From Cylicocyclus nassatus (Eukaryota > Nematoda > Chromadorea > Rhabditida > Strongylidae), in contig CATQJL010000223.1 of assembly GCA_958299035.1 (NCBI GenBank), positions 73,790,600 to 73,854,599 on the forward strand: a stretch of DNA of 64,000 nt, given 5' to 3'. Positions 24,330 to 36,243 of this stretch are shown here, one piece after another. Numbering within the stretch: the stretch's first letter is position 1; the number at the start of each line of letters is the position of its first letter. The notes beneath the pieces are model-generated. The model was not told the DNA's origin. It searched no databases and saw only the letters and a program-made list of their open reading frames with translations. The position numbers and the translations under genes are program-made.

Positions 24330-26117
24330 GGCAGGGTTCATACTGAGCCGCACAAAGCGGCACAGTTCCAGCACAGCACTCGAACTGTGCTCGAACTGTG
24401 CCCGAACTGTGCTGCATGCGCAGTTGCAGTATTTTGACCGTTTACAACAATTTTCCTTCCTGGTTTCTCTCATTTAAGCCTTATTCCTCTACCCCGCTTC
24501 CCTTTTTGATCAGCAGAACTTCGAACTCAAAGCGGGATTGAGGAATAAGCGCTGTTTTGCTCTGTATGTCCGATTATACGTGTTGTTCCGCTCGTTCATT
24601 GTGTTTTCGTTTTATTCTTGCATAAAAGTATTCCATTTGTTTCCAGGAGGCCGCTGCAACATTTTCGTAGGCATTTTTCTTGAAGGTAGGCAGAAGTAGT
24701 GCAGAGGAGCAGGAAATTCCATCAATCTGTTGGCCACTATTAAAGGCAGTGTCCCGGCAGATTCGGGTCCTGGGGGATGTAAGTGTGGTGGGGTTCCTGG
24801 TCATCCCATCGACCTCCAGGCGTACTCCGGCTGGGTGATGTTCCCCCTGGGCCGAGAAAATGGCCCTTGAACCGGCGCGCGCAACCCCAACTGGCGCGCG
24901 CTTGGACGGCCTTCCCCGCCTGTTCGGCGCGGGACCCCACGAGCGCTCTCCCCCATCTCAGACAATCAAATGCTCTCAGCCGGCAGCCACAAAGCCACCG
25001 CCTAGACCCACCAAAAGCGCGGTGGCCTCATCGCCTCACTGTCGCTTCCCGCTGAGAGCTTTGTCGGAGTTTTGTCGGAGCTTGTCGGAGCGGGCTCAGC
25101 GGGCAGCGAGCCCGCTCCGACAAGCTCCGAAAAAGCTCCGACAAAGCTTTCAGCGGGAAGCGACAGTGGCTGCGATAAGGCAACGACGCTTTTGGTGGGG
25201 CCCGCTGAGAGCCTGTGATTGTCTGAGATGATGCATGCTATCCAAAGCAAGAATTACAGCAGGGTCTTCGTTTGAGGACCTCCCCAACTTTCCATTAAAA
25301 ACCTCGTCCAAGCCGTTTTTCTGGAATTAGGAAAACGCCCCAAAATCGGCCTTTTCAGCCCGTTCAAAGCTCAAGTTCGGATTCTATGTGGCGAAAAGGC
25401 TAAAACATGCAAAAAGGTGGAGGTGCAAAATCTGCCGGGACACTGCCTTTAAGCTCCTAGCTTTTCGTTTTCATTTCGTTGTTTCTTCGTTCTTTGTTTT
25501 ACCCCGCTTCCCTTTTTGTTGTGTAGCGCTTCGAACTTGAAGCGGGGTAAAAGAATGAACGCGGTTATGCTTCATGTATCCCCAGCCTCTTTTTTCCTCC
25601 ATTTCATTGCTTTTTCGTTCTTTCTTTTACCCCGCTTCCCTTTTTGTTGTGTGGAGCTTCGAACTTGAAGCGGAGTGAGAGGAAGAACGAAAAAAAACAA
25701 TGAAATGGAAAAAGAAAAGGGTTGGGAGAGGGGCTGGGAGCAAAAAGTGGTACTCACCAACAGATTCTCCTTCACGAACAATGCCTGCGAAGATATCGCA
25801 GCAGCCTCCTGGAAACAAATAGAATAGATTTGTGCACGAATAAAACGAAAACACGATGAACGAGCGGAACAGCACGTATAATCGGACATACAGAGCAAAA
25901 CAGCGCTTATTCCTCAATCCCGCTTTGAGTTCGAAGTTCTGCTGACCAAAAAGGGAAGCGGGGTAGAGGAATAAGGCTCAGAGAGAAATCAGGAAGGAAA
26001 ACCGTTGTAAACGGTCAAAATACTGCAACTGCGCACGCAGCACAGTTCGGGCACAGTTCGAGCGCTGTGCTGGAGGTGCCACCTTGCCGCTTTGTGCGGC
26101 TCAGTATGAACCCTGCC
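24330..26117. mobile_element. 1.8-kb composite foldback DNA transposon with nested MITE
   Basis: Ends are GGCAGGGTTCATACTGAGC and its inverse, with TAT on both sides (24327-24329 and 26118-26120). Inverted arms of about 330 bases continue inward through GCACAGTTCGAGC-type repeats and blocks such as CGGACATACAGAGCAAAAC. The ACCCCGCTTCCCTTTTTG block recurs several times. A TTAA-flanked MITE (24744-25448) is inserted in the centre. End sequence and 3-bp duplication resemble the 109-bp MITE at 15148, so both may use one PIF/Harbinger-like transposase. No transposase is encoded. Confidence 0.65.
24744..25448. mobile_element. TTAA-flanked palindromic MITE (705 bp), nested
   Basis: Ends AGGCAGTGTCCCGGCAGA and its inverse, with TTAA on both sides (24740-24743 and 25449-25452). 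A second, internal palindrome lies at about 25030-25170 (arms around CGCTTCCCGCTGAGAGC and its inverse). It belongs to the AGGCAG family found nine times in this window. A 4-bp TTAA target is typical of piggyBac-type insertion, but no transposase is present. Confidence 0.75.
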
Positions 26118-26629
26118 TATGACACCGAAAGACCATACGTGTAGGCGATTTATCGCACACACAGACTGAACGCTATTGCATTCGAACAAGATAGTTCGCG
26201 GCGGGAGAGACAGCAGCGACAAGAAGGATGAGGGATTGTTCGATCAGCGAGAGCCGACAACGACCGTAGCGATGCTCGATTTTCTTTACACAATATTATT
26301 CCTAATATTGGAGAGAAAAGTTCGAAAGTATATGTAACGCATTAGAGCTTTTTAGATTCTCGTCTGCGTTAATGCACTGAGATGTGAAATGACTAGACTG
26401 TAATCTATCACATACTCTTGAAAGAGAAGCAAGATCAACCAATGTTTAAAGCAAGAAGGGATACAACAGTTTGCCCCATATGTCTTACTTAAGTTTTCCG
26501 CTGTGATCGTAGATAGGATCTTTAAACGTGGAATCGCTCTGTTGCACTCTCTCACTCTCTATGCGCCTAAAAATTGGAATCCTTGCGCAAATGCTTTACA
26601 AATATTTAGCCCAGCAGTCACGTTCTATC

Positions 26630-27450
26630 AGTAGATGCTCCATCGTTTTGTCCTGCTTTCTCGGTGCAGAATTTCAAAATCTGCAAGATTTCTTCTCGGA
26701 GAGTGTTGGCGCTGAGCATTGCATTTATCCAGTCATCTGGTTGGGAAACTATCGGCTGCTGAGTACTCACTCATGCATATGGGTGTTGGTTCCATGACAT
26801 CTGTGGCCTGACTGCGAGCTTGTGCAATCACCTATCTTGTAATCAGTTCAAAGACAATTGAAGACACCCTTTGTTTCCTAACTTCAACATGACGTTCTAC
26901 TGGTTGATATTATGCATCGTGTCACATCATGCTGATGACCTCCGCACACGCACTGAGCACTGGAATCTTCCGAAGATGTACCTCGTCCACATTTTGGACT
27001 ACATACAATTGAGTCTCTTCCACAATTTTCATCAACTCATTAATCGAAACTATTTCGTCCTGCGATACAACACTCTTGTGCAAACATAGAAAGAGCAAGG
27101 GTTTCCTTCAAAGCGACAGCACTTCCCAGTACAAAATATCCTCTGTTTTGGATGATCTTCCCTCGTTCTGCTCTTTGCAAAGTAAAGCCTCGTTCAACGA
27201 GTGTAAAAACTTCAAAAGTATTTATTGCCTCCAAATCTAATTGTTGTCCAAAGAAAGTCCAGCGAAATCCAAGTAATTGAGCTTTTCAGTCACATCAATC
27301 AAAGCTTTCACACAGCTGCGAGCCCTTCTATCACTTGCGGAAGCCTCTCGGTTGTTTTGTGCTGCCCACTGACCGCACTTACTGTACAGGTCGCGATGAC
27401 CGCAGCAACCACCGCAGTATAAGAAAGCAGCAAAGATATCAATATACTAC
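26630..27450 (-). pseudogene. Unrecognised gene or gene remnant, minus strand
   Basis: Several consecutive minus-strand stretches read like protein. One is an exon ending CTGTACA before a GTAAGTGCG donor (about 27383). Next comes an exon from about 27232 containing NTFEVFTLVERGFTLQRAER. Another stretch (about 27060-26940) contains NELMKIVEETQLYVV. A final stretch (about 26755-26630) contains QPDDWINAMLSANTL and ends at TGA. The second and third are out of frame with each other unless an intron lies between them. I do not recognise the family. It may be a live gene with introns I cannot place, or a decaying copy. Confidence 0.3.
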
Positions 27451-27559
27451 TGCTGCGATCAGCCTTTTTCTCACAAACTAAAAACTATTTATTGCTCATT
27501 GCTTCTGCAAGTCATACTTTTTGAAGAACCAAATTCCAGCGTGGAGCAACGCACGTACA

Positions 27560-30500
27560 GATTATTTACTTACTTAGATGGCCCGCTTTACGTGACGTCC
27601 GGGCCCCAACACAGAAGTTTCTAGTTAACAATGTCCCTCGCTTCAGACATCCACGATCTTCTTGGTTGTCATCGGTGGCTGCATCCACGAGATCAAGGGG
27701 CGGAAATCGCATCAGCCGATTTCTCAGGTGGTCCATTCGTCCCACAAACACGTCTGCTCATTAGTCTTCCTCAAGGGCGTTTCGCTTTGTGAGAAATCCA
27801 CTCCGATGTTCTAAGTGTCCATCTGTCCTCTGTTCTTCTCATGATGTAACCGACCCATCGATGTTTCGCTTTCGCAAGTTATTCCACTGGGTAGGAAGGG
27901 ACATTCTTCTCGAATCCGTACTGCGAAGTCCGAAAAGATGTTGCTTATGTCGGTCATCTTCAAAAGACTGCGTTCAAGTGCTCTGTGGGTGGTCCGCTGA
28001 GTTGTCGACGTGGCTACAATGTCAACCCAAGTCTCAGCCGCGTAACAGAGCGCCGGGAGGACGGTTGAGTCGAACAGGTGGGCACGAAGCTCCGGGTCCG
28101 TCAGTTGGTCGGTGGCTTCCTTCGAAGGCTCGAAAGCGGCCCAGGCTGCTCTTCTTCTCCTGTTAAGTTCTCCGCTCAAGTCGTTCTCCACGTTCATCGA
28201 ACGTCCGAGAATCACGTAAAAAGACATCTCCATAATTGAGGTGCCTGATTCCATTTCTGCATCTTAGCAAAGAGCGTTCTTCATAAACTAGTCTTCTTCC
28301 GATTTATTCGCAATCCTATTTCCTCCCTACTTCGTTTAGTTTCTTCAGCATCTCTCTGCTTCATTGATACTGCTCGAAAAGAGAATGATGTCGTCCGCAG
28401 AAAGGATGGAAAAGCTGCGTCGTGATGTAAAGTCCTTGTAGCAGTCGGCTAACATCTCGCGTAAGCCGGGTTCACTTCTTGATCGACTAGCGCTGACAGG
28501 ATGGCGTTGGTTACGACGCTGTCAAAGGTTTCGTAGTCGACGAAGGTAAAGACGAGAGGCAGTCGGTACTCCCGGCAGATTTCCATGACCCTCGAAACCG
28601 TCCGGATGTGGTCCACGCAGCTGAATCGTTTGCGAAATCCAGATTGTTCTTGAGGTTGGTCCAGGCTTCACCAGTATCCTGGATCGAGCGAGGATAATCT
28701 TCGTGAAAAGCTTGTACAGCACACTCAGCAGGCATATTGGACGATAATTCCAAAAATCCTCATTCCTCCCGTTCACCCTTCTCAAAGGCAGCGTCCAGGC
28801 AGATCTGGACCTATGGGGCTTTTACGTGGAAAGTACTTTTGGGGCCCTAACTAAGGCACTGCCCAAGCGGCAGCTCAGGTAGTGCTGTAATGGCTGAGAT
28901 ATTCCCCTCGAAACTGGACCCCGCGACCGTGTTTCGCATGGATTCATGGCGCAAAGCGTGGATTCTGGCGCGAAACTGCCATGAATCCATGCGAATACGT
29001 TCGCAGGGGCCAGTTTCGAGGAAAATATCTCACCCATTAGAGCACTACCTGAGCTGCCGCTTGGGCAGTGCCTTAGTTAGGGCCCCAAAAGTACTTTCCA
29101 CGTAGCTTCATAGGTCCAGATCTGCCTGGAAGCTGCCTTTAAGGAGAAGGACGGTTCTTGACGTTCTCCAGGTGGTCGAGGATTCTTTCCTTCTGAAAGT
29201 AGTCAGGTAGACGCAGAAATCTCGTGTAGACGTTGTTCTCCGGCTCGCAGGAATTCGACGGAAAGATGGTTTGGTCCTGGAACCGTGGACGTCTTCATGG
29301 TCTAAATCGCCGTGCGCATATCAGCAGGTAAAATTCGCAGTGGTACTTTCCAGTAAGAACAACGGGCACCTGCAAGGGTGTTGATGAACGGTGAAGTTTG
29401 GTGTAGAAGTTCTTCGCAATAGATTCCATCTTCTACTGGGAAGAAGTCGGAGTTCCGTCTTCGTTCAATAGTGCAGCCAGCGGTACATGACATTCACAGA
29501 GGTCCCATAGGCACTTCTCAAAACTTCATCTTCCTTCAGGTGCTTCCCGTAACTTGGCTTACCTGTACTTCTTGAGATCCTCCTGCAAAGCTGTTCTGCA
29601 ACTGGCGTTGGTTATCAGTCGCTCGAAATGGGTTGCACTCGAATCTTGCCTTAGTGATCTTCTTTCGCGTAGTTCCTCGGTGGTCTTCAAAATGCGTTCC
29701 AAGTTCTTCTCAAAGGTGAATGAGGCGCACTCTCCGCAGGCTCGCAGGCCTTTTAGAAGCCGGTCGTAATCGTAGGTTGGGTCTTCCTCTCGTCCGGCCT
29801 GTTACCGTCATAAACAACATTCTTTTTCCTTGCAGTACTGTGGCAGACCTTCTTTTCTAGCCTTCATAATAGTACCTTCGCTCGAAGGAGATGGTGATCA
29901 GAGACACTACAGAAGGATGGAACTACTGAGACATCAAGCAAACTCACCTTCGGTTGGTGAGAATGTTGTCGATCTACGTTTCGTTGGACGATTCCCATGT
30001 CCACCGGCGATGTTCTTTCTTCATGAAGATGGAATTTCCATGGAAAAGTCGTGCGGCGGAGAGAATCACAACGAGACGGTTTTCGTTCCGGAGCCCATAT
30101 CCTAGCTTCCCGATCCTATATCCCTTTTTTAGTGGCATCCCGATTTCCGCGTTGAAGCCGCCCACAACAAACTTGTAAAAGGACCTCGTTGCGCAGACCT
30201 TCTCCACATCTTCGTTGAAAGCATCTAGTTCTGATTCATCAGCTGCTGATGTTGGAGAGTAGCCGTTGATCATGTGATGGTCTTCTGAGGTGGAGGTCGT
30301 AATTGTAGGATGGCTAGTCAAGGCGATAGGATCGCATGCGAATCGACAAGACGGATGACAGATGGCTGGACGACAAAGCCAGCGCCTCCAAGGTTTTGGT
30401 GATGGAACTTTCTCACCAAGAATGATGAGGGTCCCATCATTTTCTGTCGCACGTCCTTCTTCCTGAACTTCGTTTCCTGCAGGGCGATGACGCGGTATTT

Positions 30501-30640
30501 AATGTGCTCCGCAGTGTCGAGAAGAGCGTGGAGGTCGGCTTCAGTTTGTGGAGAGTGTCCTGGCGTTGTAGGTGCAGAGCATGAGGCAGTCTCCATGGTC
30601 CAAGTCAACCGAGGAATGGTGGGCTTTTGATGCAGAGCGG
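27560..30640 (-). pseudogene. Broken RTE-type non-LTR retrotransposon
   Basis: Minus-strand fragments appear in the order of an RTE polyprotein. First is an APE endonuclease start with VIALQETKFRKKDVR (about 30500). Next come NGYSPTSAADESELDAF and FMKKEHRRWTWES (about 30280-29990), then RILPADMRTAI (about 29320). Reverse transcriptase pieces NYRPICLLSVLYKLFTK (about 28740) follow, then the C-terminal tail RMDHLRNRL (about 27730). Frameshifts and stops separate the pieces, and a TTAA MITE (28786-29138) splits the reverse transcriptase. It cannot make a full protein. RTE elements are common in strongylid genomes. Confidence 0.85.
28786..29138. mobile_element. TTAA-type palindromic MITE inside the RTE element
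   Basis: Ends AGGCAGCGTCCAGGCA and a slightly changed inverse (CTGGAAGCTGCCT); flanks are TCAA and TTAA. Nearly the whole 353 bp is one palindrome centred near 28965 (CATGGATTCATGGCGCAAAG region). It inserted after the RTE copy, so it dates that copy as older. Confidence 0.75.
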
Positions 30641-30955
30641 GAGCACAGCTTCTGACTAAAGCAACGATTCAAGTCCGATTGAAGAAGTGGACTCTGAAGC
30701 GAGAAAATAACTCCGGAAAAAGGGCGGTCCTCCAACCCCCTTGACAAGTCTAATGCTGTAGATCTGATGTATTAACCACGTCAAAACTTGTCAAGGAGGC
30801 GGGATTGGCGGACTGCCCCTTTTTTCCGAAACGATCTTCTCGCGACAGAATACACCGTTTTCAATCAGAATTGAACTGTTGCACCAGTCAGGAGCCGAGC
30901 TCCCGCAATGCGTCAATATCCCACCACCCCCAATTGACCCGGACAATGCCTTTAA

Positions 30956-31309
30956 AGGCAGCGTCCAGGCAAGTCTGGACACATGGGGATCTCACGTGGG
31001 TAGTAATTTTGGGGCCCTAACTAAGCCACTGCCTAACCAGCAACTCCGATAGTGCTCTAACGGCGGAGATATTCCCCTTGAAACTGGACCCCGTGATCGT
31101 ATTTCGCATGGATTCACGGCGCAAAGCGTGGATCCTGGCGCGAAACTGCCATGAATCCATGTGAACGATCGCGGGGTCCAGTTTCGAGGGGGATATCTCA
31201 GCCGTTAGAGCACTACATGCGCTGCCGCTTGGGCAGTGGCTTAGTTAGGGCCGCAAAGGTACTTTCCACGTAAAATCCTCATAGGTACAGATCTGCCTGG
31301 ACGCTGCCT
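30956..31309. mobile_element. TTAA-type palindromic MITE, first of three abutting copies
   Basis: Same subfamily as the copy at 28786 (ends AGGCAGCGTCCAGGCA and inverse, same central palindrome). Left TTAA at 30952-30955; right TTAA at 31310-31313, which is also the left flank of the next element. Confidence 0.8.
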
Positions 31310-31313
31310 TTAA

Positions 31314-31768
31314 AGGCAGTGTCCGGGCAAAAACTCGATTTTGAGATTTTGTGCTTACTTGGGCGTATTCGCTACGCTGAATCCGAAAATGCACATTGTA
31401 GAGCACGAAAATGGCGAAAAACGGCTCTAACACAGGAGGGAAATGAGCAGGTGGGCGGGGTCCTCCCCACTGCGAATTCACGTTCCCGGCTTCCGGAGCG
31501 ACCTTCTCGCTTCCGGTTTCAAGTCAATTATTCACACTTGGCCGGTAGCGATGTTAGGACGGCTAGCAGAATCGAGAAAATCGCTCCGGAAGCTGGGAGC
31601 GTGAAATCGCACCGGGGGAAGCCCCGCCCACCTGCTGATTTCCCTCCTGTATTAGAGCCCTTTTTCGACGTTTTCGCGCTTTTCAATGTGAATTTTCGGA
31701 TTCAGCATGGCGAATAGGCCCGTATAAGCACAAAATCTCAAAATGGAGTTTTTGCCCGGACACTGCCT
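31314..31768. mobile_element. TTAA-type palindromic MITE, second of three abutting copies
   Basis: Ends AGGCAGTGTCCGGGCAAAA and inverse. A different subfamily, related to the copy at 46411-46863 (shared AACTCGATTTTGAGATTT start). It shares TTAA 31310-31313 with the element on its left and TTAA 31769-31772 with the one on its right. Confidence 0.8.
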
Positions 31769-31772
31769 TTAA

Positions 31773-32080
31773 AGGCACCGTCCACCCAAAATCTCGAATT
31801 CAATGTTTTTGTCGCCTTCAGGCCTTCTGAACGCCCTGATTCCGAATATGGAGTCGAAAATCCGCGAAACCCCCAAAAATCGCTGTTTCGAGAACCCTCT
31901 GCAACAAGCGCAGGCGAGATAGCGACCGAGGTCGCCCCGCCTACTTTGCTACTTCCGGAGCGGATTTCTCGCTCCAGAAGCAGTCTTTTGCGGCGAAACT
32001 TGGGGGTTTGCCTAGTGTGGGGGCCCACACTAGTATGCCATCATAATCTCGCCAACCTCCATTTTGGGTGGACGGTGCCT
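31773..32080. mobile_element. TTAA-type palindromic MITE, third of three abutting copies
   Basis: Ends AGGCACCGTCCACCCAAAAT and a near inverse (ATTTTGGGTGGACGGTGCCT). Right flank is TTGA. A third subfamily; a degraded relative lies near 22380-22520. Confidence 0.75.
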
Positions 32081-32208
32081 TTGAGCTTTCAAATCGGTCT
32101 AAACGATTGGAGGTCCAAAAATGCCTGCGTTATGTACTTTCAGCAAAAGGGAATACGTATCTAACAAAGACTGTGAGTTCATCGAGGTTATACAGCTCGA
32201 TCGACATC

Positions 32209-33289
32209 CTTCTATATAAAGCTGAATGTCTGTTTGTCTGTATGTCTGTCTGTTTGTCTGTCTGTATGTCTGTCTGTCTGTACGTATGTTCCGAATAGAA
32301 AATTCCATTTCTGAACCGATCCGGACCAAACTTGGCACACATACACTACGGGCCCCGGCGGGTGTCATAGGCTACTTTTCGTCATCGATCGATATCGATT
32401 TTATCGATTTTTATCGATTTTTTTGCTGAGTTCACCTACGGGGCTGGGAGTTGGCACAGGGGGGTAATCGAGCATGGGGATTCCGGATACAATATTGGTT
32501 TTCAGGATTATCGATTACTTTTATCGATTTTATCGATTTTTTTGCAAAGTTTGAGCTACGGGGCTGGGAGTTCGCACAGGGGGGTAATCGAGCATGGGGA
32601 TTCCGAATACAATATTGGTTTTCAGGATTATCGATTACTTTTATCGATTTTATCGATTTTTTGCAAAGTTTGAGCTAGGGGGCTGGGAGTTGGCACAGGG
32701 GGGTAAACGAGCATGCTGATCACCCCCAAGGGGGGTGATCAGCATGCTCGATTACACTCCTGTGCCAAATTCCAGCCTCCTAGCTCAAATTTTCAAAAAA
32801 TCGATAAAATCGAAAAAGTAATGGACGATCCTGAAAACTAATATTGTGTTCGTAATCTGCATGCTCGATTACCCCCCTGTGCAAACTCCCAGCCCCGCAG
32901 GTCAAACTTTACAAAAAAAATCGATAAAATCGATAAAAGTAATGGACGATCCTGAAAACTAATATTGTGTTCGTAATCAGCATGCTCGATTACCCCCCTG
33001 TGCAAACTCCCAGCCCCGCAGGTCAAACTTTACAAAAAAAAATCGATAAAATCGATAAAAGTAATGGACGATCCTGAAAACTAATGTTGTATTCGGAATC
33101 CCCATGCTCACTTCCCCCCCCCTGTGCCAACTCCTAGCCCTGTAGGTGAACTCTGCAAAAAAATCGATAAAAATCGGTAAAATCGACATCGATCGATAAC
33201 GAAAAGTGGACTGTGACACTTGCCGGGGCCCGAAGTGTATGTGTGCCAAGTTTGGTCCGGATACGGCGGAGCCGGGTAAGCCAGCTAGT
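32209..33289 (+). mobile_element. Helentron-like non-autonomous element, copy C
   Basis: Same order as copy A in the opposite orientation: TATATAAAGCTGAATGTC, CTGT microsatellite, conserved TTCCGAATAG block, ATCGAT-rich units, central palindrome (about 32710-32755), inverted units, and the 3' end GGAGCCGGGTAAGCCAGCTAGT-like. No coding sequence. The pair A/C encloses 13.5 kb and could promote inversion. Confidence 0.6.
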
Positions 33290-34055
33290 AAGAAATAAAT
33301 AGAAGATGCGTCGGTATAAACTAACAATGTGTGTGACTTCAACATAAGTAATGGCGATGCAATGTGCGGGAAAATAAGCGATCCATAAGTAGAGAAAGAC
33401 AAGCGAAGAATACGAAACACAACTACACTTGAGCTTCTTGAGAATAAGCAATGCATGACGAGAAACGACGTGCGGTGGAAAACATACTACGAAAGCTGGT
33501 GTAGCACCTTCTAGCGAAATGAAATCGCGTGGAAAGACAAAAGATGGGCAGAATTGTATTCGCTAACATTGTTATTAATCTGCACTATGCTATGAACATC
33601 CGATGGAGCGGCAATGAAAAATTAATTTCGCAAAAATGTGATAAATTGGCAATCGATTCCCAATGTGCATAAAAACTCAACTTTTCGAACATATGTACGG
33701 AGATTACAACAGAAGAGGGTACTACTTCAAGAAACATCAGCAATATTGATTCATCGTATTGTCGATAGGAGCTATTCCAACTGAGGGGAACACGACACCA
33801 GCTAGTCCTAATCATTGACACGGATGGTCATTGGTGAAGTTCTCTCCAAGTACAAAGGTAACACATGACTACATGCAGGATAAACATTTCACAAAACTAG
33901 AAAGAGAATTCTACGCTCTACTTTTCGGCCCCGCTCAAGGTCCCAAATTCCTGCAAAGTTTGAGCTGAGCCAGCTTGGGCGGCGTACATGAGTCGCAGCA
34001 TACGCATATTTTTATGCATGTCTGCGTGCGGGAAGCACTCTGGGCCGTCCCTCAA
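33290..34055. other. Intergenic, no gene seen
   Basis: Short frames on both strands only. A stretch near 33690-33740 is weakly similar to one near 17930. Nothing else recognised. Confidence 0.4.
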
Positions 34056-34587
34056 AGGCAGCGTCCAGGCAAGTCTGGATACATGGGATCTCACATGGAT
34101 AGTAATTTTAGGCCCCGAACTAAGCCACTGCCCAACTGGCGGCTCAAGTAGTGTTCTAACGGTTGAGATACTCCCCTCGAAAGTGGACCCCGCGATCGTA
34201 TTTCGCATGGATGCATGGCGCAAAGCGTGGATCCTCGCGCGAAACAGCCATGAATTCATGCGAATACGATCGCGGGGTCCAGTTTCGAGACCAATATCTC
34301 AGCCGTTAGAGCACTACAGACAATGTCAATTACGTACTCCCTTTTGCATGGGAACTACGCATGCGCAACAAGTGCCTTGCGTGCAGAGCTCCAATCGATG
34401 AGGTCAGTCTGAATGCCAACCATCGCGCGCGAACGTGGCGCGACGCTCATTGCGCTTGCGGAAAAGGGAAGCACATCATTGACACGAACTGTACCTGAGC
34501 TGCCGCTTGGGCAGTGGCTTAGTTAGGGCCCCAAGATTACTATCCACGTGAGGGCCCCACACGTCCAAATTTGCCTGGACACTGCCT
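34056..34587. mobile_element. TTAA-type palindromic MITE with TCAA duplication, carrying a nested element
   Basis: Ends AGGCAGCGTCCAGGCAA and inverse; TCAA directly repeated on both sides (34052-34055 and 34588-34591). The same TCAA on both flanks shows that the 4-bp duplication is real and not just palindromic TTAA. Same subfamily as 28786 and 30956, but interrupted by the insert at 34317-34491. Confidence 0.8.
34317..34491. mobile_element. 175-bp TA-flanked insert nested in the MITE
   Basis: Compared with the related MITEs, 175 bases plus one TA are extra here. The insert starts CAGACAATGTCAA and ends TTGACACGAACTG, and TA is present on both sides. Short imperfect inverted ends and a TA target suggest a Tc1/mariner-type MITE. 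Confidence 0.6.
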
Positions 34588-35289
34588 TCAAGACTACAGT
34601 CTGTACCAATTCGAATCAGACCAAAACTGGCACTGCGGCAGTCCGCGCAAAGGTTTTGCGTGAGGTCTACGCCTGCTTCTCTCTTCTCTGCTCTCTCTTC
34701 CATCTTTTCGCTCTCCCCGATGGTGCGCGCATGGCAGGTATAGTTGACTGCACGGAATCGCCCGGAGTAAGCACCCGCGCGCGTGTCTCTTGCGGGCTAA
34801 CATTGGCATTCGCGTGCATGAGTCATCATAGCGCGGGAGACGGTCGAATGGCGCGTACTGATCGATTGTCATTAATCAGAAAAACCAGGAAAAAAGCTCA
34901 AAATTGGTTTAGTACTTCCGGAATACAACTGGTAATCCTCTGTTACTATTTCTGATATAATAACAAAAGTTTGGAAGTTTGGAAACCTCGCTTTTGTAGA
35001 GTACAAATCCCTTCTAGCAATGACGCGTGCAGAAACGCGCGCCTTTCGACATACACCCTCATAGCGCCCGTACTCGGCAGCCGCGTTGCAGACACGCTCG
35101 CGTGCGTTCAGCCTACAACCACCCGGGCGATTTCGTGCAGGCGACTTTACCACACTTATCCAGTTCAATCGGTTCACCCATTCTCGGTCAAATCACTGAA
35201 TTTACCTATAGCGAAGAGGTCAACTGGATGAACCGGTTGAACCGGATAAGTCAGGCACTCACCTAGGCAGCGCAATCCCCTAGCTTTAA

Positions 35290-35696
35290 AGGCAGCAGCT
35301 CGCCAGAACCGAACATCCCAAAATTTTGACATGAAACGTTGCTTGCAGCTCAATCATGAGAACAGAGCAGGTCTGAGCGCACAGCATGCTGCCCTTGCCT
35401 AGAAAACTGCCCCTAAACCCATTACGCGCAAGCCATTCTAACACGCGGACGAGCTTGCGATTATTTCCGACCCGCCAGAGAAGGCATGCCGCAATGTTAT
35501 AACTGCGAGGGTCTCGCAACGATTCAACCTCTAGCCATAGCAGGACATGTTCCACTCATCCAAATTCAAAATGGGCTTGGAAATGGTGGTTTTTGCCATT
35601 TTCGCGCTCTTCAAGGTGGATTTTCAGAATCAGCGCCTCGAATTACCCCAGGTAAGCAAAAAAATTTCAAGTCGAGAATCTGCCAAGCCGCTGCCT
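35290..35696. mobile_element. TTAA-flanked AGGCAG element, diverged
   Basis: Left end AGGCAGCAGCTCGCCAGA, right end the inverse of AGGCAGCGGCTTGGCAGA, TTAA on both sides (35286-35289 and 35697-35700). Unlike the other members, the interior is not an obvious palindrome, so it may be a solo or deleted form. Confidence 0.55.
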
Positions 35697-36243
35697 TTAA
35701 GAGCGCGCAGTTTTGCGCCAACGGTTCCGCCTATCCCATTTGGGACAGACTGTATATTGTGGATACTAGAGACTCTTGGGCTACAGGCATACCGAAGGTC
35801 TTGGTTCAGGATTTATTGTAAAAAATGCACGATAGGCAGGTATATGAGAGCAATTGATGAACAGCTCGTTCCGACTGAAGATGTAGACACCATATCCCGC
35901 GTTGCGGGGGAGGAGCATCTGTCCAAGAGTATAAGAGGCCGTAATCCACTCAGATAGTTGAAGCGAGCGGGGCACGCGCGTTTATGGTCAATGCAGGAAA
36001 GCGCGTGCCTTTTTTTGCTTCCAAGCGTTAACCTTCGACAGCATTGGGGTGCTGGATCCGAATTTTTGGATTCAAATACGAATTCATATTTTTGGTGTAT
36101 GAAGTGTGGAGTTGATTATAAAGACCTGTGGTATATACCGCAATGAAAAACTGGGAATGACAGCCATCCTCGGACCGCAGCAGCGGCGCGGCATCCAATG
36201 TCCGGCCATCCGCGGATTGGGTGTTGCGCCACTGTATGATTGC

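Noticed and set aside
24783..25231. GC-rich overlapping frames of 82-123 codons
   Set aside because: They lie entirely inside the palindromic TTAA MITE and appear on both strands.
32220..32290. CTGT/CTGTATGT tract that translates as Cys-Leu-Ser-Val repeats
   Set aside because: Microsatellite at the 5' end of Helentron-like copies; not a cysteine-rich peptide gene.
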